In this document: one piece after another, positions 44,070 to 55,958 of the stretch
Numbering within the stretch: position 1 is the stretch's first letter
Layout of the letters: every line of letters starts with the position of its first letter
NCBI GenBank assembly: GCA_964403075.1
Contig: CAYOEV010000010.1
Location: 1-64,000, forward strand
Source of the DNA: CAYOEV01 sp964403075
GTDB taxonomy: Bacteria; Bacteroidota; Bacteroidia; Cytophagales; Cyclobacteriaceae
Reading direction: 5' to 3'
DNA: 64,000 nucleotides
Notes under the pieces: model-generated
Databases searched by the model: none
The model's input: only the letters and a program-made list of their open reading frames with translations
What the model was told of the DNA's origin: nothing
Translations under genes and position numbers: made by a program

Positions 44070-45323
44070 ATGGAATATTTTATCCTCATTGCCGCGTCCA
44101 TCATCATCATCCTCTCTCATGCCTATAATGGCATCTCAAGAAAAACAAACATTCCTTCAGTCCTACTCCTCATTGTTACAGGGATAATCGCCCGGGAAAC
44201 ATTGGGTTTAACCTCACTGGGCTACGAAAGTATCCTGAGCACCATCCGCGAAATTCGATTAATTGAATTGTTGGGCACCATGGGTTTAATTATGATTGTA
44301 CTGGAGGCTGCCCTGGATTTAAAACTGAGCAGAGATCGGGCGCCCTTGATTTTTCGGGCGTTTATCAGCGGATTGGTCGTGTTGTTGGTGACAAATTTTG
44401 TCTTGGCAGGCATCCTGTTTTTGTCTTACCCAGAGTTTACGTATATGCAGGCAATGATTTACGCGAACCCGCTTTCCATACTGAGCAGTGCCATTGTCAT
44501 TCCATCAGTGGCCCAACTGGACGACAAGCAAAGGGAATTTCATATCTACGACAGCACTTTCTCTGATATCCTGGGGATTATGCTGTTTTACTTCCTTATC
44601 ACACTCAACCAGTCATCTAGTGAATCAGTAGCTGTAGGCCAATTTTCATTCTCTCTGCTCATCACGGTGGTAGTGTCTTTTGTCTTTTCTTATCTGCTCA
44701 TTTACTTTTTCCAAAACCTGGTGAGTAAGGTCAAACTCTTTGTCATGATCTCCGTTCTTTTGCTTCTCTATAGTGTCGGCAAATTGATGCATCTGTCGTC
44801 ACTGATTATTATCCTGATTTTTGGACTCATATTGAGTAACCCTAGCCTGTTCTTTCACGGACCTCTACGTAAATTTCTTAATAGCAAAGCAATATCAGAC
44901 ATCTATGCAACCTTTCATGTCATTACCATGGAAACCGCTTTTGTCGTTCGCACCTTTTTCTTTTTCATTTTCGGCTATAGTATTTCCGTGCTTGCCTTGT
45001 TCGACTTGAAAGTAGCAGTGATCAGTACGGTGATACTTGCTTTAATCTATGCCATTCGCGCCGGAATACTTTTGGTGGTAAGTAGAAAAACGGTCAGACT
45101 GGCGACCTGCGTGGCTCCTCGAGGGTTGATTACGTTACTGCTTTTTTATTCAATACCACCAGAAATTGCCAACCCACATTTTCAGGACGGCATACTCGTA
45201 TTTGTGATTATTATTACCAGCATGCTCATGACTTTTGGCTTGATTAAGTTCTCCCACCAAGATCCGGAAGACGTAGAACTAGAAATCACTAACCCCCGGG
45301 TACAGGAACCTTCTGAGAAATAG
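44070..45323 (+). CDS. Cation/proton antiporter (CPA family)
   Basis: A 417-residue inner-membrane protein with about 12 helices. It starts with SHAYNGISRKTNIPSVLLLIVTG (typical of the Na/H exchanger domain), followed by LGTMGLIMIVLEAALDLKLS and YANPLSILSSAIVIPSV. The last helix is followed by a short acidic tail. It probably exchanges Na+ or K+ for H+. No regulatory TrkA or RCK domain is present at its C-terminus, so it looks like the transport domain alone. Start codon follows AGGAG at one base, with the ATG at 44070. Confidence 0.88.
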   Translation: MEYFILIAASIIIILSHAYNGISRKTNIPSVLLLIVTGIIARETLGLTSLGYESILSTIREIRLIELLGTMGLIMIVLEAALDLKLSRDRAPLIFRAFISGLVVLLVTNFVLAGILFLSYPEFTYMQAMIYANPLSILSSAIVIPSVAQLDDKQREFHIYDSTFSDILGIMLFYFLITLNQSSSESVAVGQFSFSLLITVVVSFVFSYLLIYFFQNLVSKVKLFVMISVLLLLYSVGKLMHLSSLIIILIFGLILSNPSLFFHGPLRKFLNSKAISDIYATFHVITMETAFVVRTFFFFIFGYSISVLALFDLKVAVISTVILALIYAIRAGILLVVSRKTVRLATCVAPRGLITLLLFYSIPPEIANPHFQDGILVFVIIITSMLMTFGLIKFSHQDPEDVELEITNPRVQEPSEK

Positions 45324-45350
45324 TCGGTAAAATATTTACATTTACTTTCT

Positions 45351-45812
45351 ATGGAGCGATTAAAATCTTTGGCGCTTTCAGGCAAGGTTAATCAGAATGC
45401 CAGTGTGCGTGATGGGCAATCAGTACTTGTCAATGCCCCCATAGACGCAGTCTGGGCACTAATTGCCGACCCAACGCAGTGGCCCCGACAGTCATCTCAC
45501 ATTAAAAACATAAAATCCTCGGATATTTTGGTGGACTGCCCGTTTGAATGGCGTGTAGATGGGAAACTTTTCCATGCTTCCTTTCAATTGGTAGACCCGC
45601 CAAAACTCCTGTCGTGGATATCACAATCCGGATTTATCAAGACCATTCATGTACTTAGCCTTGAGCGCGTAAGCGAGCGCCAAACGGTGGTTACCATCGA
45701 CCAATCCTTACAGGGACCAATTTTACCCCTTGGAGGCAACCATACCCAAATGAACCACCAAATACTAGATTGGCTGGCAGGTATTCAACAGATGGTGAAT
45801 GCAGGTTACTGA
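45351..45812 (+). CDS. SRPBCC-superfamily (START/Bet v1-like) protein
   Basis: A 153-residue cytosolic protein with the SRPBCC fold: SVLVNAPIDAVWALIADPTQWP at the first strand and helix, then FEWRVDGKLFHASFQLVDPPKLLSWISQ and a final long helix GGNHTQMNHQILDWLAGIQQM. Such proteins bind lipids or polyketides in a hydrophobic cavity. Ligand unknown. It lies 27 bases after the antiporter gene and its last seven bases overlap the convergent TPR gene. Confidence 0.82.
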   Translation: MERLKSLALSGKVNQNASVRDGQSVLVNAPIDAVWALIADPTQWPRQSSHIKNIKSSDILVDCPFEWRVDGKLFHASFQLVDPPKLLSWISQSGFIKTIHVLSLERVSERQTVVTIDQSLQGPILPLGGNHTQMNHQILDWLAGIQQMVNAGY

Positions 45813-46522
45813 TCCAATTGTTCGAGCTGACGCTTGATAATGTCAAGATCAGGACGCTCCTTTAAAATTTCATTAAAAATACTGCGCGCTTCTTCGGTAT
45901 TACCTTTAACCTCGGCAATCATACCTTCTAGTCTTCTGGCAGCGAGAGTCATTGCCATTTGTTGATTCTGGCTGTTTTGACTATTCGGGAAAAGAATGCT
46001 CGCTTCCGGTGCCAGTACATGAGATTTTAGCAGATCGATACTGTTTTGACTTTGCTCGTGATTCCCAAGCTGGTAGTGCAAAAATGCAATCTTGTAGAGC
46101 GCATTTATATTTTCGCTATTGTCAAGGTACAGGGATTCATAGTAATTCAGTGACTTATCCTGTACACCGAGTCGCTCAAAACTCGCTGCAGCAATTTCAG
46201 TAGCAAACATATCCTGTGCATTGGCGCGAGTCACATCTTGTGAGACGAGGGCCGCAGAGGCATAATTCTGGTTACTGTAATACACCAAGGCGAGGGAATC
46301 CCTCAAGGCTAGATTTTGTGGGTTCTCTGCAAGCAATTGATAAAGGGCCATTCGATTAACAATGGGATCGTTGTAAAGCTTGGAGGCATTGTAAACAAAT
46401 ATCTTTTTTTTTAGCTCCAATGGAATCGAATCCTTCATAGCTATTTGTCCGGCGTCTTGATCCTGTGCCATCGCGCCCAAAACCAACAATGAACTGATGA
46501 ATCCAATAATGATCCTTTTCAT
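45806..46522 (-). CDS. Exported TPR-like protein, unknown
   Basis: A 238-residue protein with a signal peptide (FISSLLVLGAMAQ) and helical repeats, for example FERLGVQDKSLNYYESLYLDN and LYKIAFLHYQLGNHEQSQNS. The layout fits a small periplasmic TPR protein that takes part in interactions. Preceded by a promoter with both -33 and -7 boxes at 46551-46580. It overlaps the SRPBCC gene by seven bases at its 3' end. Confidence 0.75.
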   Translation of the reverse strand: MKRIIIGFISSLLVLGAMAQDQDAGQIAMKDSIPLELKKKIFVYNASKLYNDPIVNRMALYQLLAENPQNLALRDSLALVYYSNQNYASAALVSQDVTRANAQDMFATEIAAASFERLGVQDKSLNYYESLYLDNSENINALYKIAFLHYQLGNHEQSQNSIDLLKSHVLAPEASILFPNSQNSQNQQMAMTLAARRLEGMIAEVKGNTEEARSIFNEILKERPDLDIIKRQLEQLDQ

Positions 46523-46550
46523 ATTTTCTTTATTTACCTAAAATCAACCG

Positions 46551-46580
46551 CAAAAATAAGATTTATAAGCGCAATGGCAA
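46551..46580 (-). promoter_or_regulatory. Bacteroidota-type promoter for the TPR gene at 45806
   Basis: On the minus strand TTG (46578-46580), 19 bases, then TATTTTTG (46551-46558). It matches TTG-N19-TAnnTTTG and partly lies inside the 3' end of the CCA-adding enzyme gene. Confidence 0.6.
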
Positions 46581-47981
46581 TCCCATTCGCTCGCCAATCT
46601 CATCCAATTTTTTACGGGCCGCCTCATATGAGTTCGGAATGTCTCCATCAAGTATGGCTTCCTTGATCTCCGCTTTAATATCCCCTATGATTTTGGAAGG
46701 CCTTATATCGTAAGTCGACAATATCTCCTCACCAGTAATGGGAGGTTGAAAATTCCGCAATTGGTCGCGTACTTCCACATCTTTCATCTTTTGGACCACC
46801 TGGTCAAAATTGTCCAGGTATTTTTTTACCTTCTGTGGATTTTTGGATGTAATGTCTGCACGACAGAGCGTCATCAGGTCCTCTATGTCCTCGCCCGCAT
46901 CAAACAACAATCTACGTATGGCAGCGTCGCTTACCTGATCATTGACCAGTGCAATGGGACGAAGGTGTAAACGGACGAGCTTTTGCACATACCGCATTTT
47001 TTCATTTTGCGGGAGCTTCAAACGTTTGAAAATCTTCGGTACCCACCTGGCCCCAAGATCCTCGTGACCGTGAAAAGTCCAGCCTACTTTCGGATGGTAG
47101 CGCTGCGTCGCCGGCTTGGCAATATCATGCAATATTGCTGCCCATCTCAACCAGAGATTATCCGTATAAACCGCAATATTATCTAGCACCTCAAGTGTGT
47201 GGTAGAAATTATCCTTGTGGGCATGCATACCTTTTTTCTCTACACCCTGCAAACGATGCATTTCGGGAAATATTAACGCCAGGATACGCGAATGAAACAG
47301 CAATTTGAACCCATAAGAAGGACGATCTGCTAAAATAATTTTATTCAACTCTTCGGCAATGCGCTCGGCAGACACAATCTCTAGCCGGTCTTTTTGGCTT
47401 AGGATTGCGTCGAAGGTGCCGGGTTCAATATCAAAGCCTAACTGAGTAGCAAATCGAATGGCACGAAGGATTCTTAAAGGATCATCAGAAAAAGTAGTGG
47501 CCGGATCCAATGGGGTACGAATGGTTTTATTCTTCAGGTCTTCGCACCCGTTAAAAGGATCAATCAACTTGCCTTCATCCTCCTTATTCAACGAAATGGC
47601 CATGGCATTGATGGTAAAATCCCTTCGAAGTTGATCCTCCTTTAAAGTTCCATTCTCCACCACAGGATTTCTTGAATCCGCTCGATAAGATTCTTTTCTG
47701 GCACCCACAAACTCCAATTCGTAAGCACCGGCCCGCATCGCGGCAGTACCGAAATTTTTATATACGCTCAAGTGAGTTTTCTTCTCGCAGACTTTTTGTA
47801 CAGCCTCAGCTAATTCAATTCCACTCCCCACACGCACAAAATCAATGTCCTTAGAAGGACGTCGCAGCAATTGATCACGAACAAAGCCTCCGACCAGGTA
47901 GACCTCCATATCATTAAGCTGTGCCACTTCTTTCACTAACCGAATGGGTGCGTGATTCAAAAGGATTTTTTGAAAGTCCAT
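46563..47981 (-). CDS. CCA tRNA nucleotidyltransferase with HD domain
   Basis: A 472-residue enzyme that adds or repairs the tRNA 3' CCA end. Start at 47981 gives MDFQKILLNHAPIRLVKEVA; an earlier ATG would add 17 residues unlike the family. The nucleotidyltransferase motif VGGFVRDQLLRRPSKDIDFV (Gly31-Gly32 and Asp45/Asp47) is followed by RDFTINAMAISLN, DPLRILRAIRFA and a C-terminal HD domain (ILHDIAKP). HD-bearing versions combine nucleotidyl transfer with phosphohydrolase. Divergent from ligA. Confidence 0.94.
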   Translation of the reverse strand: MDFQKILLNHAPIRLVKEVAQLNDMEVYLVGGFVRDQLLRRPSKDIDFVRVGSGIELAEAVQKVCEKKTHLSVYKNFGTAAMRAGAYELEFVGARKESYRADSRNPVVENGTLKEDQLRRDFTINAMAISLNKEDEGKLIDPFNGCEDLKNKTIRTPLDPATTFSDDPLRILRAIRFATQLGFDIEPGTFDAILSQKDRLEIVSAERIAEELNKIILADRPSYGFKLLFHSRILALIFPEMHRLQGVEKKGMHAHKDNFYHTLEVLDNIAVYTDNLWLRWAAILHDIAKPATQRYHPKVGWTFHGHEDLGARWVPKIFKRLKLPQNEKMRYVQKLVRLHLRPIALVNDQVSDAAIRRLLFDAGEDIEDLMTLCRADITSKNPQKVKKYLDNFDQVVQKMKDVEVRDQLRNFQPPITGEEILSTYDIRPSKIIGDIKAEIKEAILDGDIPNSYEAARKKLDEIGERMGLPLRL

Positions 47982-47985
47982 GACA

Positions 47986-47993
47986 CAAAAATA
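47986..47993 (-). promoter_or_regulatory. Candidate -7 element upstream of the CCA-adding enzyme gene
   Basis: Minus-strand TATTTTTG fits TAnnTTTG and is four bases from the start codon. No matching -33 box seen. Confidence 0.4.
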
Positions 47994-48001
47994 TTTCATG
48001 A

Positions 48002-50583
<2,582 letters not shown>

Positions 50584-50591
<8 letters not shown>

Positions 50592-51447
50592 TATGAATGG
50601 TACGGGTGTAGCCTTGGCTACACCGCTTAAGGCGGATTTATCAGTTGATTACCCAGCGTTGAGGCGACTCATTACCCACACCAAGGAAGGCGGAGTGGAA
50701 TACTTTGTGGTTTTAGGAACCACCGGTGAAAGTCCCGCTTTCGAATGGGAGGAAAAGTTGTCTATTTTGGATTTCGTACTGAGCCATGCGGAAGAGACAG
50801 ACGTAGTTATGGGACTCGGAGGAAACCACACCCTTCGTATGCGCAATCAGCTGAAGGATTTAAACAATCGACCGATTAAAGCCATCCTAAGTGCAAGCCC
50901 CTATTATAACAAACCATCACAGGAAGGTATACAACGGCATTATGCACAATTGGCTGACCAATCGCATTCACCTTTAATTCTGTACAATGTGCCCCATCGG
51001 ACTGCTTCCAATATGGACGCGGAAACAACACTGGCCCTAGCCGAGCATGAAAATATTATCGGTATCAAAGAAGCCTCTGGGGATATCCACCAGTGCAGTG
51101 TCATTGTCAGAGACAAACCCGATAATTTTCTACTCATTTCTGGAGATGATCTGCTGACCTTGCCTATCATCTCTGTAGGTGGTTCAGGTGTCATTTCTGT
51201 TTTGGCCAATGCGTACCCCAGACCTTTCAGTGAAATGGTCAGAAAAGCACTAAGTGGGGAATTCCTTCATGCTAAACAGCTACATGCTCAACTACTGAAA
51301 GCCATGGATTTGGCTGGTGCTGAGGGTAACCCTACTTCCATTAAAGCTGCCTTAAAAGCACTAAGCATTTGCGAGCCATTTGTTAAACCCCCGCTTATGC
51401 CGCCTTCAAAAGAACTCATTGCAACTTTCAGTAGGCTGGAGATATAA
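50584..51447 (+). CDS. dapA: 4-hydroxy-tetrahydrodipicolinate synthase
   Basis: First committed step of the lysine and diaminopimelate pathway, joining pyruvate with aspartate semialdehyde. The 287-residue barrel shows LGTTGESPAF, SPYYNKPSQEGI, Tyr134 in LYNVPHRT and the Schiff-base Lys162 in IGIKEASGD. The start at 50584 overlaps the previous stop by eight bases; ATG 50593 is an alternative start for a product three residues shorter. A terminator hairpin follows. Confidence 0.96.
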
Positions 51448-51454
51448 AATAAAA

Positions 51455-51478
51455 AAGGGATTTCTCACGAAATCCCTT
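51455..51478. terminator. Bidirectional terminator between dapA and the Hc1-like gene
   Basis: Perfect inverted repeat AAGGGATTT / AAATCCCTT with a 6-base loop. A T-tract follows on the minus strand (for the Hc1-like gene) and a short one on the plus strand (for dapA). Confidence 0.85.
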
Positions 51479-51498
51479 CTTAGTGCTCTCTTGGTGGG

Positions 51499-51675
51499 TT
51501 ATTGCGTGTTTTTCATTTCCTGAACCTCAACTCGGATTTCCTGAGCTAAGTTTTTCATGTCCTGCATACCTTTACGGACGCGGGTGCCTGCAGCTTGGTT
51601 CTTTTTGTCATAGAACTTTTCAAAGTCATCCTCCATGGACATGACCATCTCCTTAAGTTGTTCAAATCGATTCAT
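51499..51675 (-). CDS. Hc1-like bacterial histone H1 homologue
   Basis: A 58-residue basic and acidic helical protein. It begins MNRFEQLKEMVMSMEDDF and contains the segment NQAAGTRVRKGMQDMKNL followed by AQEIRVEVQEMKN. This matches the mini-histone proteins conserved in Bacteroidota that resemble chlamydial Hc1 and histone H1. A chromosome-associated role is inference from the family. It is too short to show up in a 60-residue gene scan. The stop is 21 bases from the terminator hairpin and the aminotransferase-family gene lies 71 bases upstream on the same strand. Confidence 0.88.
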   Translation of the reverse strand: MNRFEQLKEMVMSMEDDFEKFYDKKNQAAGTRVRKGMQDMKNLAQEIRVEVQEMKNTQ

Positions 51676-51746
51676 ATGATCTATTAATTAGAATTAAAGG
51701 TTAAGTAAGAAGAAGGCAAATTAAATTAAATTTGTCCATTTAAACG

Positions 51747-53018
51747 CTAAACATGCAGTTTTTCTACCTCTGCCGCAAATGATCCCTTTTCTCCCTGCCT
51801 CAGGTAAACACCATCATCGAGCTTCTTTTTTACTTCATCAAATGCTTTCAGGGTTAGTTCAACATCTTCCAGACTGTGAGAGGCAGTAGGGATGATACGC
51901 AACATAATGACGCCTTTAGGTACCACAGGGTAAGAGACAATGGAACAAAAAATACCATGGTTCATGCGCAAATCCTTCACTAAATTTGTAGCTTCATACA
52001 CTCCACCATTCAAGAGCACTGGTGTCACCGCAGACTTGGTCGTACCAATATCAAAACCTCTTTCCTTAAGGCCTGACTGCATAGCGTTGACAATTTTCCA
52101 AAGGTTTTCTTTGTACTCTGGATGTGCCCGAAGAAGTTCCAATCGTTTCAAATTGCCTTTCACGATCGCCATGGGTAACGACTTAGCGAAGATTTGTGAG
52201 CGCAATTTGTATTTGATCACATCGATGATGTCTATGGTACTCGCACAGAATGCCCCGATGCTTGCCATGGACTTGGCAAATGTTGAAAAATACATGTCTA
52301 TGCCATCCATCACACCCAGATGCTCACCAATACCGGCACCAGTAACTCCCATTGTTCCAAAACCATGGGCGTCATCCACCAGTAATCTGAAATTAAATCT
52401 TTTTTTCAGCTCCACTATGGGCTTGATATCACCGGTATTTCCTGACATCCCAAAAACACCCTCGGTAATAACAAGTATGCCACCCCCAGTCTCTTCTACC
52501 CATTTCTGGGCTCTTTCCAATTGCTTTTCTAGATTTTCTATGTCGTTGTGAGGATATACAAAACGCTTACCCATGTGCAGGCGACAACCATCTATAATAC
52601 AAGCATGCGACTCAGAATCATACACAATTACGTCCTTTCGATCAACCATCGCATCTATTAGCGACATAACGCCCTGGTAACCATAGTTTAAAAGTAAACC
52701 TGCCGGCTTACCAACAAAATCTGCCAATTCGTTTTCCAACTGTTCGTGGAATACGCTATTGCCGGTCATCATGCGCGCTCCCATGGGGTATGCCAGACCA
52801 TAACCTGCTGCGGCCTCTGCATCCGCCTTCCTTACTTCCGGATGGTTGGCTAGACCCAAGTAATTGTTCAAACTCCACGTCAGCACCAACTTGCCTTTAA
52901 AAGTCATCCAAGGATTAATCTCCCCTTCCAGTTTGGGAAACATGTAAAAGTTGTCATCAATGTGGGAATGACTTCCCAGTGGGCCTCGGTCGGCCACAAT
53001 TTTTTCAAATAAATCCAT
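51747..53018 (-). CDS. PLP-dependent acyl transferase: serine palmitoyltransferase/cysteate acyltransferase-like
   Basis: A 423-residue alpha-oxoamine synthase. Visible are YMFPKLEGEINPWM at the N-terminus (typical of Bacteroidota enzymes), His138 in DSESHACIIDGCRL, DDAHGFGTMG (215-224), and the PLP lysine Lys249 in STFAKSMAS. Members condense an amino acid with an acyl donor. In Bacteroidota, enzymes of this class start sphingolipid synthesis from serine or sulfonolipid synthesis from cysteate; the sequence alone does not decide between them. Its promoter lies at 53057-53087. Confidence 0.9.
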   Translation of the reverse strand: MDLFEKIVADRGPLGSHSHIDDNFYMFPKLEGEINPWMTFKGKLVLTWSLNNYLGLANHPEVRKADAEAAAGYGLAYPMGARMMTGNSVFHEQLENELADFVGKPAGLLLNYGYQGVMSLIDAMVDRKDVIVYDSESHACIIDGCRLHMGKRFVYPHNDIENLEKQLERAQKWVEETGGGILVITEGVFGMSGNTGDIKPIVELKKRFNFRLLVDDAHGFGTMGVTGAGIGEHLGVMDGIDMYFSTFAKSMASIGAFCASTIDIIDVIKYKLRSQIFAKSLPMAIVKGNLKRLELLRAHPEYKENLWKIVNAMQSGLKERGFDIGTTKSAVTPVLLNGGVYEATNLVKDLRMNHGIFCSIVSYPVVPKGVIMLRIIPTASHSLEDVELTLKAFDEVKKKLDDGVYLRQGEKGSFAAEVEKLHV

Positions 53019-53056
53019 ACAAGATTTCTATTTCTCCTCAGTCAATAATCAAAGAG

Positions 53057-53087
53057 CAAAACTAATGTGATCTACCTTAAGGCCCAA
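53057..53087 (-). promoter_or_regulatory. Bacteroidota-type promoter for the acyltransferase gene
   Basis: On the minus strand TTG (53085-53087), 20 bases, then TAGTTTTG (53057-53064). Both boxes fit the Bacteroidota consensus. The start codon is 38 bases downstream. Confidence 0.6.
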
Positions 53088-53146
53088 GAGAGAAATTTTT
53101 ATCCTCTTAATTAAAATATTTAGCATTGCAGCTTAAAGAACTACCG

Positions 53147-54652
53147 ATGTACAAAATCAAGAAAATCGTAGTAGCCAACCGAGGGGAAATCGCTCTTCGT
53201 GTAATGAGAACAGCTAGGGAAATGGGCATTCGGACAGTGGCCGTCTACAGTGAGCCCGATCGAATGGCTCCTCATGCACTTTTTGCAGATGAGGCACGAC
53301 ACATTGGGCCCGCCTCTGCGGCAGATTCCTACCTGAACATGGAAAAAATAATTCAGGTGGCAAAAGACACACAAGCCGACGCCATTCATCCAGGCTATGG
53401 ATTCCTTTCTGAAAATGCGACTTTTGCGCAAAAGGTAGCTGATGCTGGCATCGTCTTCATCGGACCCTCACCCCAGGCTATTCAGCTGATGGGTGATAAG
53501 ATAACGTCTAAACAGACCGTGGCTGCATTCGACGTGCCCTTGATCCCCGGCATGCAAGAACCAATTACGGATGTGGCTGAAGCCATGACAATTTCAAAAG
53601 AAATAGGTTATCCCGTAATGATCAAGGCAAGTGCTGGTGGTGGTGGGAAGGGTATGCGTGTCGTTAACGATCCGGAAGAGTTTGAGGAGCAGATGGAACG
53701 TGCCATGTCAGAAGCGCGTAATTCGTTTTCCAATGATGCGGTTTTCATTGAGAAGTTTATCACGAATCCCAAACACATAGAAGTACAAATACTGGGCGAT
53801 CAGCACGGCAATTACGTTTATTTGTTCGAAAGAGACTGCAGCATTCAGCGCAGAAACCAAAAGGTAATCGAAGAAGCACCTTCCGCCGTAATGAATGAAG
53901 CACACCGGAAAAAAATCGGTGAAGCAGCGGTGAATGTGGCACGCGCTTGCAATTATTATGGCGCCGGAACGGTAGAGTTTGTGGCAAACGAAAATCTGGA
54001 TTTTTACTTCTTGGAAATGAATACCCGCCTCCAGGTGGAGCACCCGGTAACTGAGGAAATTACTGGAAAGGATTTGGTTCGTGAACAAATCCGAATTGCT
54101 GAAGGACATCCGATTGCCTTCAAACAGGAAGACCTGGAAATTCGTGGTCACAGTATTGAAATCAGGGTATATGCTGAGGATGCAACTTCCGGATTTTTAC
54201 CCGATACCGGTATGCTGAGGCGTTATGAAGTTCCGAAAGGTCCTGGTATACGGGTAGATGACGGACTAAAAGAAGGACTAGAAGTGAGCGTACATTACGA
54301 TCCGATGATTGCCAAATTAGTCGCCACGGCATCCGACCGGGACGCCGCCATCGAGCGGATGATCAGAGCCATCGACGAGTACAGGATATCTGGCATCCAA
54401 ACCACCCTTGAATTTTGCCGTTTTGCCCTGAATCATCCGGAGTTTCGTTCGGGTAAACACAATACTAAATTTGTGGAGAAATTCTTCGAACCCGACATGC
54501 TTAATAGGACACCGGCAGATGGAGAAATAAAAATGATGGCAGCAATAGCGGCACAAGTATCACAGACAAATGGAAAAAGTTTAGACAATGAAGCGTCCTC
54601 AACCAGCCCGACCAAACCAAACTCTAGCTGGAAGTTAAGACAAAAAACGTAG
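53147..54652 (+). CDS. accC: Biotin carboxylase (AccC / acyl-CoA carboxylase alpha)
   Basis: ATP-dependent enzyme that carboxylates biotin for fatty acid or acyl-CoA metabolism. The 501-residue protein starts at 53147 (MYKIKKIVVANRGEIALR). It shows the ATP-grasp signature KASAGGGGKGMR, FIEKFITNPKHIEVQILGD, EMNTRLQVEHPVTEEITG and RGHSIEIRVYAED. The final 30 residues (about 470-501) are a Ser/Asn-rich tail of no clear function. No biotin carrier gene accB is adjacent, so its partner lies elsewhere. The DUF1015 gene starts after one base. Confidence 0.95.
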   Translation: MYKIKKIVVANRGEIALRVMRTAREMGIRTVAVYSEPDRMAPHALFADEARHIGPASAADSYLNMEKIIQVAKDTQADAIHPGYGFLSENATFAQKVADAGIVFIGPSPQAIQLMGDKITSKQTVAAFDVPLIPGMQEPITDVAEAMTISKEIGYPVMIKASAGGGGKGMRVVNDPEEFEEQMERAMSEARNSFSNDAVFIEKFITNPKHIEVQILGDQHGNYVYLFERDCSIQRRNQKVIEEAPSAVMNEAHRKKIGEAAVNVARACNYYGAGTVEFVANENLDFYFLEMNTRLQVEHPVTEEITGKDLVREQIRIAEGHPIAFKQEDLEIRGHSIEIRVYAEDATSGFLPDTGMLRRYEVPKGPGIRVDDGLKEGLEVSVHYDPMIAKLVATASDRDAAIERMIRAIDEYRISGIQTTLEFCRFALNHPEFRSGKHNTKFVEKFFEPDMLNRTPADGEIKMMAAIAAQVSQTNGKSLDNEASSTSPTKPNSSWKLRQKT

Positions 54653-54653
54653 C

Positions 54654-55958
54654 ATGGCGCATATTCGACCCTTGCGGGCCTGGAGGTACAATGATGAATT
54701 AATCACGAAAATAGAAGACCTCACCTCTCCTCTCTTTGATGTAGTCTCGGATACACAGCGGAAGGAGCTGTATAAAAATCCGCTGAATAGCATCCATTTG
54801 TCTGTACCAATGGGGGATAATCCACAGGAATCTGCCCGATCCACCATTAAGAAATGGAAAAAAGAAGGGATACTTGTGCAGGATCCCCTACCCGGCTTGT
54901 ACGTGTATTTTCAACACTTTAGATTTCCGGGTAGCGACAAGAACTTCACGCGAAAAGGGTTCATCGGGAATCTCCAGATATACGACTGGCATGAAAAAAT
55001 GCTCCTGAGGCATGAGAACACCATGCCCTTCTCCGTGGAAGACCGCATGCAAGTGTTGCATTATTCCCAAATGAATGTAGCACCTACCCATGGGCTGTTT
55101 ACGGATGTTTCTGAAGAGATTGAAAGTTACCTGGATCAGGCCATGCTGCATCCCATTTATGAAACCGAAGACTACCAGGGAGTAAGGGATGTGCTGGCCG
55201 TTATACACGACGTGCCTACAATTCGCAGAATCTTAGAGATAATGGCGGATAAACCCATTATTCTAGCAGATGGCCATCACCGTTATGAAAGCTCGCTGAT
55301 ATACCGTAATAAGCGAAGGGCAACTAATCCGGGGCATACAGGCCAGGAAGGTTACAATTATCACCTCATGTATTTTACAAACACCGAAGCTGAAGACCTG
55401 CGCATTTTACCTACACATCGTTTATTGAATGGGTTAAAAGATTTTAACTCAGAAAAAATTCTTGACAAGCTTGCTACCTATTTCAACCTACGAATCATTG
55501 ACAATCCCAGTGACCTGTATGAAGTGATCCTGGGCAAACAGTGGGCTTTTGGTCTGCTCATTGGAGATAATGCCTATAAATTGAGGTTAAAGCCTGAAAT
55601 GATGGATACAATGTCTTGGAAGTTCCCAGATGCCATCAAACAGCTGGAATTAACAATTATGCACTACTTCATTATTGAAAAAGTATTGGGTATCATGGGG
55701 AATGAACAACGTAACGCCAAGGAAATTACTTTTGAACGAAATTATAGCGAGTGCATCCGTAAGGCTGCCAAAGGAGATTGTCAGATGGCACTGATCACCC
55801 AAGAGATTTCCATCGATACGGTGAAGAAAGTTTGCTACTCCGGTTTTACACTGCCGCAGAAGTCCACTTATTTTTATCCTAAGGTCATCGGCGGTTTTGT
55901 ATTCGGTAGCATAGATGAAAGCGAATTTTATTCCAACTTCGACCGCGTTTTTGAATGA
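54654..55958 (+). CDS. DUF1015 family protein
   Basis: A 434-residue cytosolic protein. The family is recognised by ARSTIKKWKKEGI, VQDPLPGLYVYFQ, the Asp-His pair in ILADGHHRYESSLIYRN and a C-terminal FVFGSIDESEFYS. Function is not established; some members were proposed as kinases or NTP-linked enzymes. It lies one base after the accC gene and overlaps maf by four, so the three make one transcript. Confidence 0.88.
   Translation: MAHIRPLRAWRYNDELITKIEDLTSPLFDVVSDTQRKELYKNPLNSIHLSVPMGDNPQESARSTIKKWKKEGILVQDPLPGLYVYFQHFRFPGSDKNFTRKGFIGNLQIYDWHEKMLLRHENTMPFSVEDRMQVLHYSQMNVAPTHGLFTDVSEEIESYLDQAMLHPIYETEDYQGVRDVLAVIHDVPTIRRILEIMADKPIILADGHHRYESSLIYRNKRRATNPGHTGQEGYNYHLMYFTNTEAEDLRILPTHRLLNGLKDFNSEKILDKLATYFNLRIIDNPSDLYEVILGKQWAFGLLIGDNAYKLRLKPEMMDTMSWKFPDAIKQLELTIMHYFIIEKVLGIMGNEQRNAKEITFERNYSECIRKAAKGDCQMALITQEISIDTVKKVCYSGFTLPQKSTYFYPKVIGGFVFGSIDESEFYSNFDRVFE

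Noticed and set aside
51940..52551. 203-residue open frame antisense to the acyltransferase gene
   Set aside because: Shadow of a well-conserved enzyme on the other strand; codon bias of the true gene explains the long frame.
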